Assembly: GCF_006175945.1 (NCBI RefSeq)
Contig: NZ_VAJL01000002.1
Coordinates: forward strand, 1-64,000
DNA from: Chryseobacterium mulctrae
GTDB taxonomy: Bacteria; Bacteroidota; Bacteroidia; Flavobacteriales; Weeksellaceae
Reading direction: 5' to 3'
Length of the DNA: 64,000 bases
Positions 45,527-54,399 of the stretch are shown piece after piece. The first letter of the stretch is position 1; the number at the start of each line of letters is the position of its first letter. The notes below the pieces were generated by a model. It ran no database searches. It worked only from the letters and a program-made list of their open reading frames with translations, and had not been told where the DNA came from. The position numbers were made by a program, and so were the translations under genes.

Positions 45527-46003
45527 TTAATCTTGATTTGTTAGATCATCTATGTGAACAATCTCTCCAGAATGGTTGAAGGTTACTATTTCATCAAATT
45601 TATATTCTACACCATTAATTTTTTGAGTTCCAATTAACCTATATCTAACTTGGTCACTTTCGGGAAAATAATGTGTCAATCTCCATTCCTCTACGGTTAT
45701 ATATGGTTTATAAAACCAATTTTGAAACATATAATATAATTTAATATATGCTTTTGATGGATTTGAATGTCCGTAAAAATATTCTACATCATCAGAGAAA
45801 AAAGGTATTATCCAAGGATATATATTATCAAATCTTTCTCGAATATGTCTAGATTCAATAAATCTTGCCGCTTGTAATTCATATCTATCATCTGTAAAAT
45901 TATCAGCAGCATAATAATCTTTTGAATAAAATTCTAACTTTAACCATAAACTAAGTACAATAATGATACTAACAAAAATGTATATTTTTTTCCCCTTACT
46001 CAT
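45527..46003 (-). CDS. Membrane-anchored hypothetical protein in element B (158 aa)
   Basis: One N-terminal membrane segment (YIFVSIIIVLSLWLKL) is followed by a soluble domain rich in aromatic residues, with a beta-rich end (YRLIGTQKINGVEYKFDEIV). I do not recognise it. Its ATG overlaps the stop codon of the small membrane gene upstream, so the two are coupled. It takes the passenger position downstream of tnpA. Confidence 0.5.
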   Translation of the reverse strand: MSKGKKIYIFVSIIIVLSLWLKLEFYSKDYYAADNFTDDRYELQAARFIESRHIRERFDNIYPWIIPFFSDDVEYFYGHSNPSKAYIKLYYMFQNWFYKPYITVEEWRLTHYFPESDQVRYRLIGTQKINGVEYKFDEIVTFNHSGEIVHIDDLTNQD

Positions 46004-46172
46004 TATTTTTTTTCATATTAAATCCTACAATTGCACATATAATTCCTAAGCTGGTTGATAGTAAGAATGGATTTCCCATCTGACTATTAGCTAAAGTAGA
46101 GTAAAGCGCCAAAATTGCAATTCCAAAAATATTTCCAAGGACAAAACCGACTATTGCTAACAAGATTTTCAT
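45996..46172 (-). CDS. Small two-segment membrane protein in element B (58 aa)
   Basis: Two hydrophobic stretches (LLAIVGFVLGNIFGIAILAL and LSTSLGIICAIVGF) are joined by a short polar loop and end in MKKNNE. Its stop codon overlaps the next ATG as ATGAGTAA. It could be a partner or immunity-like protein for the 45527 product; this is only inference from coupling. Confidence 0.45.
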   Translation of the reverse strand: MKILLAIVGFVLGNIFGIAILALYSTLANSQMGNPFLLSTSLGIICAIVGFNMKKNNE

Positions 46173-46294
46173 AAATACCCTAAAATTTAAAATGTTTACT
46201 AATTTAGATAAATTCTACATTTTTTATTATAGTTGACCTATTATAATAATATACTTTCATAATATCAGCATAATTTAATGATTGACATTGCTTG

Positions 46295-49255
46295 TTACAA
46301 ATTTCTCAAAGCTCTAAACTCTCCTTTTTTAAGTTTGATTCTCTCTTCCCAAACATAATCTCCGGTAAGGTGAATATGTTCCCATCCTAAAGGAGAAAGA
46401 TATTGAAGTAACTCTTCATTAATTTCTTCGCCCTGTTCTTTCAGGTGCTGCACTGCTTTTTCAATATAAACCGTATTCCATAAAACAATAGCAGCGGTTA
46501 CCAAATTAAGACCGCTTGCCTTATACCGTTGATTTTCAAAGCTACGTTCTCTGACTTCTCCAAACCTGTTAAAATATACAGCTCTTGCCAAAGCATTTCT
46601 GGCTTCCCCTTTATTAAGCCCCGCAGTAACTCTGCGCCTAAGTTCCGGACTCATGTACCAGTCGAGCATAAATAAGGTTCTTTCAATTTTACCCAATTCC
46701 CGCAATGCTACAGCCAGTCCGTTTTGCCTTGGATAACTTCCAATCTTCTTTACAATGAGTGAAGCTGTAACAGTTCCATTTTTTATGGAAGCTGCAAGCC
46801 TTAAAATTTCGTCCCAATTTTGAATAATCTTTTTACTGTTGATTGTTCCTCCTATATGTTCTGATAAAGCAGAATAGCCCGTAGATGCTTCAGGAATAAA
46901 TAGCTTCTTATCATTTAAATCTCTAATTCTTGGGGCGAATTTAAATCCCAATAACTGCATCAAAGCAAACACATGATCGGTAAACCCCGAAGTATCTGTA
47001 TAATGTTCTTCTATCTGTACATCAGATTCATGATAGAGAAGCCCATCCAAAACATAGGTAGCATCCCTCACTCCTACATTGATGACCTTGGTATGGAAAG
47101 GCGCGTACTGATCGGAGATATGAGTATAAAACTGAACTCCGGGACTGCTTCCATATTTCGGATTAATATTTCCGGTTCTTTGCGCATAGCTTCCGGTAGC
47201 AAACCTTTGACCGTCCGAAGAAGATGTTTTGCCTTCTCCCCAGTAAGAAGAAAATGAATGATCGGATTGAGTATTGATAATTTCCGCTAATGCTGAAGAA
47301 TACGTTTCATCCCGGATATGCCACGCCTGAAGCCATGAGAGTTTTGCATAGGAAGTTCCCGGAGAAGCTTCAGACATTTTTCTTAAACCCAAATTGATGG
47401 CATCTGACAGTATTACAGTAAGTAACAGTTTTTTTTCATCAGCTTTATTTCCGGATTTTAGATGAATAAATTTGTCTGTAAAGCCCGTCCACTGATCGAC
47501 TTCTTTCAAAAGATCGGTAATTTTAATAAGAGGAAGCAAACCGTATATTTTTTTTCCTAAAACTTCAGCTTCTTCAGGAACTGTATTTTCAAGAGGTTTA
47601 ATTTTTATTCTGTCTTTAATAATAGAAGAGTCCGGAAGTTCATTGCTTTCAATAAGTTTACAAACGATTTGTATTTTATTTGAAAGAAGCTCCATCCGCT
47701 CTGAAAGAAACTTTTCTACATTCAAAGCTACATCAAGAGGAACTTGATTCTGATCTCTCATTTCAGTAAATCTGTCTGCAGGAATAAGATAATCTTCAAA
47801 ATCTTTGTACTGTCTTGATCCCTGCACCCAAAGATCTCCGGAACGCAGATGGTTCTTGAGTTCAGAAAATATGCACAGTTCATAAAACTTTCTATCGGTA
47901 CCGTTCTCAGTAAATACAAGTTCTTCCCATCTTTTTCTTATAAAACCTGATGGTAGCTTTTCCGGAAGCCTTTTTATTTTTCCTTCATATAAGTCGATCA
48001 GGATAGCCACTGCCTTTAAAATATCTTCTGCTACAGGGGCAGAACGGAGTTCTAACTCTTTCAGAAATTCTCCACCATATTTTTTTATCGTGAAATATTT
48101 ATCGGATATAAAATATAGTGAGTCAAAATTTTGTTTAGCCGTTAAGTTTTTAGCTTCCGAAATACTTTGAGCCAGAGCTTCCCACGAAATAACCGACTCA
48201 ACAGCATCGAAAGGATCTTCTCCTGTTTCTCTTGCATCAAGAAGTGCATTTCCAATTTTAAAAAATATACCGAGCTGTTCTCCCATAGATTTTCCAGAGT
48301 CCTGCATTTTTTGTGTTTGTGTATTCTTTGCATATCTGAATAAAGAACCGATGATCTTATCATTCATTTCTATAATTTCATCGAAAATAGAAGCTTTGGT
48401 TTCCAGAAGTATTGCTACCAATGTTGCGTATCTCCGGGATTCTTCAAAATCCCTTAGATGCTGTGGTGTCATCTGTCTCCCTTCTCTGGCTATTTTTAGT
48501 AATCGGTTTTGATGAATATCCTTACCAATATCTTTTGGAAAATTAATATCTTTAATTGTTCTCAACCTCTTTATGTGCATCAGTAAAAATTTTGAATTGA
48601 CCGCCTGTGGGGATTGCTTGAGCCAATTTAGTTGACTGACGCTGCCTTTTTCCTGTAAGTTGAGAAGAGCATCTAATAACTGTTTCTGATGATTGGACAA
48701 TGAAGAACTCAGGGTATCATAAATTTGCTTTTCTGCATTGATTAGGACTTCTGAGCAAAGCCTTTCAATTGTATTGATAGAAGGAAGCTGTATTTTATTT
48801 GTCCTTAAATAAGTGATGAATTCCTCAGCTATAATTACAGCTCTATCTGTTTGTAGTGCTTTATCATGAATATATTTTAAAGAAGCTTCCTGCTCAAATT
48901 CACTATATGTTTTGAAGCCAAAAATTTTTCTGATTAATGTAATATGCTCTCTTCTGGTTACATCCCGAACAGCGTATTTTTCCCAAACAGATTGATTAAT
49001 ATTAAGTTGTTCGCAAACATATTGTAATAGCAAAAACTCCGGAGTTTCGTTAGATTTTAAAACCTTGCCTGGAAACCGTAGATAACATAGTTGTATAGCA
49101 AACCCTAATTTGTTTGCAGTGCCTCTACAATTTTGCTCAATAATTATAATATCAGATTCCGCAAGAGTATACCAACGTATGATGTCTTCTTTTAAAGAAG
49201 GAGACTCAATTAAATTTTCTTTCTCTTTTTCAGATAATATTTTTCTTAAAGCCAT
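46295..49255 (-). CDS. tnpA: Tn3-family transposase TnpA of element B
   Basis: The protein has 986 residues, the same length as the element A enzyme. Residues from about 175 to the end are nearly identical to it, including the DDE domain landmarks (WLQAWHIRDETY, EHYTDTSGFTDH). The first 170 residues are only distantly similar (KILSEKEKENLIESPS against KSITEQEFTSLINIPQ). The genes are inverted relative to each other, giving about 2.4 kb of inverted homology at 33.3-35.8 and 46.3-48.7 kb. Confidence 0.95.
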   Translation of the reverse strand: MALRKILSEKEKENLIESPSLKEDIIRWYTLAESDIIIIEQNCRGTANKLGFAIQLCYLRFPGKVLKSNETPEFLLLQYVCEQLNINQSVWEKYAVRDVTRREHITLIRKIFGFKTYSEFEQEASLKYIHDKALQTDRAVIIAEEFITYLRTNKIQLPSINTIERLCSEVLINAEKQIYDTLSSSLSNHQKQLLDALLNLQEKGSVSQLNWLKQSPQAVNSKFLLMHIKRLRTIKDINFPKDIGKDIHQNRLLKIAREGRQMTPQHLRDFEESRRYATLVAILLETKASIFDEIIEMNDKIIGSLFRYAKNTQTQKMQDSGKSMGEQLGIFFKIGNALLDARETGEDPFDAVESVISWEALAQSISEAKNLTAKQNFDSLYFISDKYFTIKKYGGEFLKELELRSAPVAEDILKAVAILIDLYEGKIKRLPEKLPSGFIRKRWEELVFTENGTDRKFYELCIFSELKNHLRSGDLWVQGSRQYKDFEDYLIPADRFTEMRDQNQVPLDVALNVEKFLSERMELLSNKIQIVCKLIESNELPDSSIIKDRIKIKPLENTVPEEAEVLGKKIYGLLPLIKITDLLKEVDQWTGFTDKFIHLKSGNKADEKKLLLTVILSDAINLGLRKMSEASPGTSYAKLSWLQAWHIRDETYSSALAEIINTQSDHSFSSYWGEGKTSSSDGQRFATGSYAQRTGNINPKYGSSPGVQFYTHISDQYAPFHTKVINVGVRDATYVLDGLLYHESDVQIEEHYTDTSGFTDHVFALMQLLGFKFAPRIRDLNDKKLFIPEASTGYSALSEHIGGTINSKKIIQNWDEILRLAASIKNGTVTASLIVKKIGSYPRQNGLAVALRELGKIERTLFMLDWYMSPELRRRVTAGLNKGEARNALARAVYFNRFGEVRERSFENQRYKASGLNLVTAAIVLWNTVYIEKAVQHLKEQGEEINEELLQYLSPLGWEHIHLTGDYVWEERIKLKKGEFRALRNL

Positions 49256-49270
49256 AATTTCAAATTATTC

Positions 49271-49384
49271 TTTGCACAAACGATCCTTTTTGCAACAGAA
49301 ATCAGAATGTTCGGGAAGCATGAATTTTACAGTCGCAAAAAAGTATTGCAAAATAAAAATATTTTGCGATATGTTTGTGCGAAA
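49271..49384. promoter_or_regulatory. Nested inverted repeats between tnpA and the TA genes (res/operator candidate)
   Basis: TTTGCACAAAC (49271) faces GTTTGTGCGAAA (49373). Inside them, TCGCAAAA (49333) faces TTTTGCGA (49362), and ATTGCAAAAT/ATTTTGCGAT form a near-palindrome at 49345-49370. Located between divergent genes, this fits a res site combined with the toxin-antitoxin operator. Confidence 0.6.
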
Positions 49385-49412
49385 TTTTTATCTTTGTGTA
49401 AATAATCTTATC

Positions 49413-49631
49413 ATGAAAAGTATTGTTATTTATCCGGATAACCCAAAACAATTCTCCGTTATTGAAGCTTTTTTAGAAGAAATGAAAATCCGTTTTAAAA
49501 GGCAGGAAGACACTATAATTTCTGAAGAAATAAAACAATCTGTCTTAGAAGGTATAAAAGATGCAGAAGAGGGAAGGCTCATTTCAAGTGAAGAAGTAAG
49601 AAAAAAAGCGGAGGCTTTATGTTCGAAATAG
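49413..49631 (+). CDS. Antitoxin of a RelE/ParE-type pair in element B (72 aa)
   Basis: This is a small acidic protein (YPDNPKQFSVIEAFLEEMKI) overlapping the toxin start by 13 bp, the usual layout for a co-translated antitoxin. The start is taken at MKSIVIYPD; the longer frame from 49110 runs through tnpA and is spurious. TA pairs as Tn3-family passengers are known from several elements and stabilise the host plasmid. Confidence 0.7.
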   Translation: MKSIVIYPDNPKQFSVIEAFLEEMKIRFKRQEDTIISEEIKQSVLEGIKDAEEGRLISSEEVRKKAEALCSK

Positions 49632-49915
49632 AATGGACTGAAAAAGCAGAACGTTTATATCTGGAAGCTTTGGAATTTTGGATCAACCATAACAAGTCTG
49701 CCACTTATTCAAAGAAGATCGTAAAACAGGTTTCTGAAAAAGAAGATTACATTGCCAATAATCCATACGCAGGACAGGAAGTTTTTGATATTTCTAGTGT
49801 ACGTTATGTAGTTGTCCTTAGAAAATTTTTAATTTTTTATAGAATCAATAACAAAACAATTCAAATTCTTTCCTTTTGGGACGGACATAAAAATCCACAA
49901 GATTTAGAATTATAA
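49619..49915 (+). CDS. RelE/ParE-family toxin (98 aa)
   Basis: FEIEWTEKAERLYLEALEFW, DYIANNPYAGQEV and the end region VVLRKFLIFYRINNKTIQIL follow the ParE/RelE fold pattern, including the late Tyr-Arg strand. It is preceded by its antitoxin and followed 10 bp later by the resolvase gene, so all three form one operon. Confidence 0.8.
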   Translation: MFEIEWTEKAERLYLEALEFWINHNKSATYSKKIVKQVSEKEDYIANNPYAGQEVFDISSVRYVVVLRKFLIFYRINNKTIQILSFWDGHKNPQDLEL

Positions 49916-49925
49916 AATACTATCT

Positions 49926-50477
49926 ATGTTAATAGGATATGCCAGAGTCTCCACTCAGGAGCAGGATAATTCGCTTCAGATTGAAGCTTTGAGAAAAGCC
50001 GGTTGTGAACTTATCTTTGAGGAAAAGGTTTCCGGAGGAAGATGGGATCGCCCTAAACTTAAAGAACTTCTTAGCCATCTTCGCAAAGACGATATTGTTA
50101 TTGTCTGGAAGCTGGACAGGCTTTCCCGATCACTGAAGGATCTTCTCTTCTTGATAGAACAGATTGAAGGTAAAAAATCGGGATTCCGAAGCCTTACAGA
50201 ATCTATTGACACAACCACATCTTCAGGAAGAATGATGATGCAGATGGTAGGAGTTTTTGCGGAATTTGAAAGGGAAATGCTTAAAGAACGTACTAAAAAA
50301 GGACTTGAACACGCCCGAAAAGAAGGAAGAATCGGGGGGAGAAAACCTAAACTGAAAGAAGTCCAAAGAAAAGAAATAAAACATCTTATCCAATCGGGAC
50401 GAAAAACAGCTCCCGAAGTAGCCAAACTATTCGATGTTCATCCGGCTACTATTTACCGACTAATTAAATCAGTTTAA
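49926..50477 (+). CDS. Tn3-type resolvase of element B
   Basis: This is a 183-residue serine recombinase. IGYARVSTQEQDN has the catalytic Ser. VWKLDRLSRSLKD and EFEREMLKERTKKGL carry catalytic arginines, and the HTH is at the end (KTAPEVAKLFDVHPATIYRLI). It differs clearly from the element A resolvase, so the two elements do not share their resolution module. Confidence 0.9.
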   Translation: MLIGYARVSTQEQDNSLQIEALRKAGCELIFEEKVSGGRWDRPKLKELLSHLRKDDIVIVWKLDRLSRSLKDLLFLIEQIEGKKSGFRSLTESIDTTTSSGRMMMQMVGVFAEFEREMLKERTKKGLEHARKEGRIGGRKPKLKEVQRKEIKHLIQSGRKTAPEVAKLFDVHPATIYRLIKSV

Positions 50478-50549
50478 TCTATTAAAACAAAACCTTTTAA
50501 TAGATTTTATCCTTAACGTACAAAATTTTACTTTTCGTCGACTGACCCC

Positions 50550-51742
50550 TATATATGCCATTTTCAGCATACGCAAGGGAGTACGCAAGTGCAATTATTA
50601 AGAACCTCATGAAAGAAAGCATCCGGAAAGAGGATTTTTGGAGCAGATCTGCAACGGATTTACTTACTGCAGTAATTTGGTATTTAAGAAAAAAACACCC
50701 TCAATATTGCGATTTGCCCCATGCTTTGGCTCTTCTTCAAAACCCTTATAAAGAATTGATTGAGAGACTTTGTGAAGATAAAGAGGTTCGGAGTATGATT
50801 ATTTCCATTGCTACTGCAGTAGAAAGCGGAGCGAGTGAACAGATAGCCGGAGTAGTAGGAAGTTTACAGGGAGCTGTTGCACAAATTAATACTCCGGAAT
50901 TTATGTGGATTTTTGGAGCTGATGAATTTGATTTACGGTTAAATAGTTTAGAAAACCCTAGTATTATGGTTGTAGGAAGCCATCCTACAATATCCGGAAC
51001 AATTGCGCCTCTTTGTAGCCTGGTTACTTCTGTAGGTTCTAAAATGATGAACCAACCGGATAGATTGCCATCAACTGTGATGCTGGATGAATCACCTACG
51101 GTATTTATTCCGAATATAGAAGTAATTCCGAACACAGGGAGAAGCAATAAAATATCGACAATTTTATTCGTTCAGGATTTAAGCCAATTAATTGATGGTT
51201 ACGGAAAAGAGAAAGCAGATGTATTGTTTTCTGCTTGTGGGAGTCATTTTTATGGAAGGGTTGCAAGTAGTCATACTGCAGATATTTTAAGTAAACAGTT
51301 TGGAAAAGAAGACAGACTTTTTGAAACTAAAAGTACAAATAAGAAAAATACATCCATATTACAGAATAATAAAGGGAAAAGTTATTCTTACCAGGAAAGA
51401 GATGTTTTTAAGAGTTCCGAATTTATGAACTTAGGAGTAGGAGAGTTTGTAGGACGCATTGTAGAAAATGAAAATCCTTTGATTTATGCTCAATATAAAA
51501 TGAGTAAAACAAATACAAAGGTAGATTTAGCAAGTGTAGTTCCGAGAACTAGTCCAAGAAAAATACAAGAGTATTACGAGAGAGTATCAAAAGAAGCCGA
51601 ACAAATTTTAAAAGGAGAATTGGAATATCCAAAGGCAGTAAACAGAGAAGAACTGATTAAACCCACATTAGAAGAAGAGCAGGAAAGAAAAGAATCACAG
51701 GACGAAGATTTTAATTTTATTAAGAAAGTAGGCGGAGAATAG
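50550..51742 (+). pseudogene. TraG/VirD4-type coupling protein, 5' part lost at element B
   Basis: The remaining 395 residues are the C-terminal part of a type IV coupling protein: DFWSRSATDLLTAVIWYL, LPSTVMLDESPTVFIP (Walker B-like), STILFVQDLSQL, and the FSACGSHFYGRV segment. The Walker A half and membrane anchor are missing, and no other transfer-channel genes are present. It marks the junction of element B with DNA from a conjugative plasmid. The plasmid is not self-transmissible by this gene. Confidence 0.88.
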
Positions 51743-51927
51743 ATAAAATGAGAAATCAATCGGAATACAGAATTTTATTAATTGAGTATAGATCAACTTC
51801 GTAAAAGAGTATATTTATATTTGTGAATTCGCAAAGTAAATGCAAAAAACTTTAACTAAAACCCTAATATTTGCATCTACTATACTATTTTTTAAGCAGA
51901 GTAGATTCAATCAAATTATAAAAACAA

Positions 51928-52794
51928 ATGAGAAATATAATTCCAATATCAGGTAAGGATTCTTTAGCTACAGCAATAGTTCAAAGAACAATAGATCCTG
52001 AACTCGATTATGAATTTGTTTTCAATCCTACTGGTGCTGAATTACCTGAAGTACTTACATGGATTGATAAAGTAGAAGGATATTTGGGAAAAGAAATTAT
52101 AAAAGTTGGTGCTAATCTTAATGATATTATTGAGAGTTACAATTATTTTCTTCCAAATGGGCAATCAAGATATTGCACAAGACAGGCAAAAATCGAACCT
52201 TTTATAAGCTGGATTAATGGAGAAAGTGCGAAGGTGTATTATGGTATTAGAGCTGATGAAAATAGACAAGGCTTTAATAACTCTACTAGTCCTAATATTT
52301 TGCCAGTATATCCATTGCAGGAAATGGGAGTTAATCTTTCCGGAGTATATGATATTATTAATACAAGAGGTTTGAAACCTCCAACATTTTTCTGGAAAAG
52401 TGTATATGAAGAAGTTTGTAGAATCATAGGAACTGACGTTAGGTTTTTACTACCAGAATGGTATTTCGACATGCTCTTCGCATGGAGAAGTAGAGCCAAT
52501 TGTTATTTCTGTTTTAATCAAAGATTATATGAACTTGTGGGGCTTTTAGAACACCATCCGGATCTATTTGATATTGCAGAATCATACGAGTATAAGGGCG
52601 GTGATAATCCTTACTATTGGAAGAAAGATTATCCATTAAAAAAAATACGTGAAAATGCAGATCGTATCAAGAAAAAAAGGATTAATACTATTTGTAAAAT
52701 AATAGCACCAAAGATGATTTTAGAGCTATTTGAGGAAGAAGATTTCTTTGATATACTTGAATTAAAGAGTTGTGGGCTTTTCTGTGGCAAATGA
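51928..52794 (+). CDS. PP-loop ATPase, PAPS-reductase-like (288 aa)
   Basis: ISGKDSLATAI near residues 7-17 is a PP-loop (SGxKDS) of the adenine nucleotide alpha-hydrolase superfamily. YCTRQAKIEPF and VYYGIRADENRQGF match PAPS-reductase-like proteins of phages and plasmids. Two CxxC pairs (CYFC, CGLFC) may bind metal. It is not the metabolic CysH type. Relatives take part in sulphur modification of DNA or RNA and in defence, but no dnd partner genes are here. Confidence 0.7.
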   Translation: MRNIIPISGKDSLATAIVQRTIDPELDYEFVFNPTGAELPEVLTWIDKVEGYLGKEIIKVGANLNDIIESYNYFLPNGQSRYCTRQAKIEPFISWINGESAKVYYGIRADENRQGFNNSTSPNILPVYPLQEMGVNLSGVYDIINTRGLKPPTFFWKSVYEEVCRIIGTDVRFLLPEWYFDMLFAWRSRANCYFCFNQRLYELVGLLEHHPDLFDIAESYEYKGGDNPYYWKKDYPLKKIRENADRIKKKRINTICKIIAPKMILELFEEEDFFDILELKSCGLFCGK

Positions 52795-52933
52795 TTATTT
52801 GCATTTACTTAGAAAATTTTCGCATCAACTATGCAAATTCGCATTTACTTTACAAATTGACAATATTACATGGTTATAAAAATTACGATATTACGTTTCC
52901 TCAAATTTCCTAACTGTTGTGAATTTTAAGCAC

Positions 52934-52965
52934 AAAAAACTCCTACAAAAAGTAGGAGCTTTTAA
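52934..52965. terminator. Terminator between convergent genes
   Basis: AAACTCCTAC and GTAGGAGCTTTT form a stem of about 9 bp between the PP-loop gene and the minus-strand membrane protein. Confidence 0.65.
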
Positions 52966-52973
52966 TGAGTTAT

Positions 52974-53291
52974 TTATCTTTTATATAACTTAAAATTATT
53001 TAAATATTTCTTAAATAATGACCATATGAATAATACAATTAAGCCTAATAAAAATTCTATATAGAAGATAAATTCTATATAGCTAGTAATTAGCAATATA
53101 AGGATGAAAAATCCTATTAAATAACTAAATAAATGTTCCTTTTTTAATAAGACTAAAATACTATAAATAGAACTACCAAATATTACTGAAATTATAAACT
53201 TGGTGACTGGAAATTCCATATTTTTAGTAAAGCCACCAGTTATAATAACAATAAAGAATATAGGAGCTATAATTTTATAGATTCTTTTCAT
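52974..53291 (-). CDS. Small multi-pass membrane protein, possible immunity protein (105 aa)
   Basis: Almost the whole protein is hydrophobic, with about four membrane segments (IIAPIFFIVIITGG, FIISVIFGSSIYSILV, LIGFFILILLITSY, LLGLIVLFIWSLF) and a basic tail. It begins 4 bp after the stop codon of the bacteriocin-like lipoprotein. Small membrane proteins directly behind a bacteriocin gene are often immunity proteins; that role is inferred only from context. Confidence 0.55.
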   Translation of the reverse strand: MKRIYKIIAPIFFIVIITGGFTKNMEFPVTKFIISVIFGSSIYSILVLLKKEHLFSYLIGFFILILLITSYIEFIFYIEFLLGLIVLFIWSLFKKYLNNFKLYKR

Positions 53292-53295
53292 ACGA

Positions 53296-53964
53296 TTATT
53301 TTTGACAATCTTCTAAACATGCAAGTGCTTCATACCCAGCTACGGCAAATCCAGCCGTTCCACATGCCCATCCTGCCCATAAAGCAAAAGGACCGGCTAC
53401 AGAAGCACATGTAGCAGCCCCTGTTGCTGTGTAAAATACCATTTTTGCTCTTCCTAGTTTCGAACAAGTAGAACATTTAACCTTACTTCCTAAACTTATC
53501 TCATTGTAATATAAATCACTTGCACTTTCTATAATGTTGTATAGATCAGTCTGATTATATTCGTACAACTGAGGAAATTTAGAATATATTTGCTTTGAAT
53601 GATAATTGAGTTTAGTCTTAGCATCTGTTACTTCTTGTTGAGTATATCCTGATAAAGAAATAAAATAAGCATCATCTTTCTGAGATTCTAAAGTTTCTCT
53701 ATTAAAATTAGCTACAAAATTTTGTTTCTTTGGCATTTCTTCAAAAAAAACAATCATATCAGATAAAGCTCTAAAATCTACATCCTCAGACAAAGCAGTT
53801 GGTAAATCTTTATCGCTTATTCTTGCCATAGTTTTTGAATCACCTTTTGCAGTAGTCGTGTTTTGAGTTAATTCTGAAGAATCATTTTCACTACATGAAA
53901 TTAAAGTAGTTAATGAAAATAGAGCAACTGTGGCAGCTGCTAATAAAATTTTAATTTTTTTCAT
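53296..53964 (-). CDS. Bacteriocin-like lipoprotein with Cys/Gly/Ala-rich C-terminus (222 aa)
   Basis: The N-terminus is a lipoprotein signal with lipobox LISC near residue 24. Residues 25-160 are a polar helical region. The last 60 residues carry six or more Cys with a hydrophobic Gly/Ala core (CSTCSK, GAATCASVAGPF, GWACGTAGFAVAG, CLEDC). This resembles proteins annotated in Bacteroidota as fulvocin C-related bacteriocins, though I cannot confirm family membership. The polar region may be a prosequence. It pairs with the membrane protein directly downstream. Confidence 0.55.
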   Translation of the reverse strand: MKKIKILLAAATVALFSLTTLISCSENDSSELTQNTTTAKGDSKTMARISDKDLPTALSEDVDFRALSDMIVFFEEMPKKQNFVANFNRETLESQKDDAYFISLSGYTQQEVTDAKTKLNYHSKQIYSKFPQLYEYNQTDLYNIIESASDLYYNEISLGSKVKCSTCSKLGRAKMVFYTATGAATCASVAGPFALWAGWACGTAGFAVAGYEALACLEDCQK

Positions 53965-54093
53965 AATGTTTATTTTTTATGGGTTAAAGTGTAGGCGAAT
54001 ATAAATATTATTTTTAGTTTGTGAAATAATATTTATGTATTTTTTTTTTTCAATACTCTAATTAATAGTTATTTGTAATTATTAAATATCATT

Positions 54094-54140
54094 ATTAATG
54101 CAAAAGTATAGGAGAAAAACGACAAAACTCGACGTGTTAA
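54094..54140. promoter_or_regulatory. Conserved element upstream of a secreted-protein operon, copy 2
   Basis: The core ACGACAAAACTCGACGTGTT at 54119-54138 differs from the captured-plasmid copy at two positions. It lies 155 bp upstream of the lipoprotein gene. Confidence 0.65.
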
Positions 54141-54399
54141 AATAAAAGCTGAAAATATTCGAAAAAGTTTATTGCTCAGTAGTTTTTTTTACGCCTACAC
54201 CAAATTTGTTATAAAATAACAAAATAGGAAAAATTTATCTTTAGGACATGCAGGTGGGCGACCGCAACTTTATTTTAGATAATGTAATATTATTAATCCT
54301 TTCTCTATAGGATTTACAAAGAATTGAAAATTTACAAGTTCATACATGTCAGATTTATGGTAGCAATAAAAGGGAAAAAAATAAAATGTTTAGATTAAA

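Larger units (their letters stand above)
45437..50549. mobile_element. Tn3-family transposon B
   Basis: Both inverted repeats begin GGGGTCAGTCGACGAAAAGT. They differ from element A only in an internal block (TTTTGTAC instead of AAAACAGG) before GTTAAGGATAAAATCTAT. The element carries tnpA on the minus strand, a divergent toxin-antitoxin pair and resolvase on the plus strand, and two small membrane genes. The flanks are CATTT on the left and TATAT on the right, so it has no duplication of its own. Confidence 0.9.

Noticed and set aside
49110..49412. N-terminal extension of the antitoxin ORF
   Set aside because: It lies within tnpA on the other strand and across the inverted-repeat regulatory region; the antitoxin starts at the Met at 49413.
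31978..50549. Simple Tn3 cointegrate with two direct copies of one transposon
   Set aside because: Elements A and B are inverted relative to each other, carry different resolvases and passengers, and have different internal repeat blocks.
50555..51742. Intact TraG with its own start at 50555
   Set aside because: The Walker A half and membrane anchor of the family are missing, and the sequence begins directly at the transposon end.
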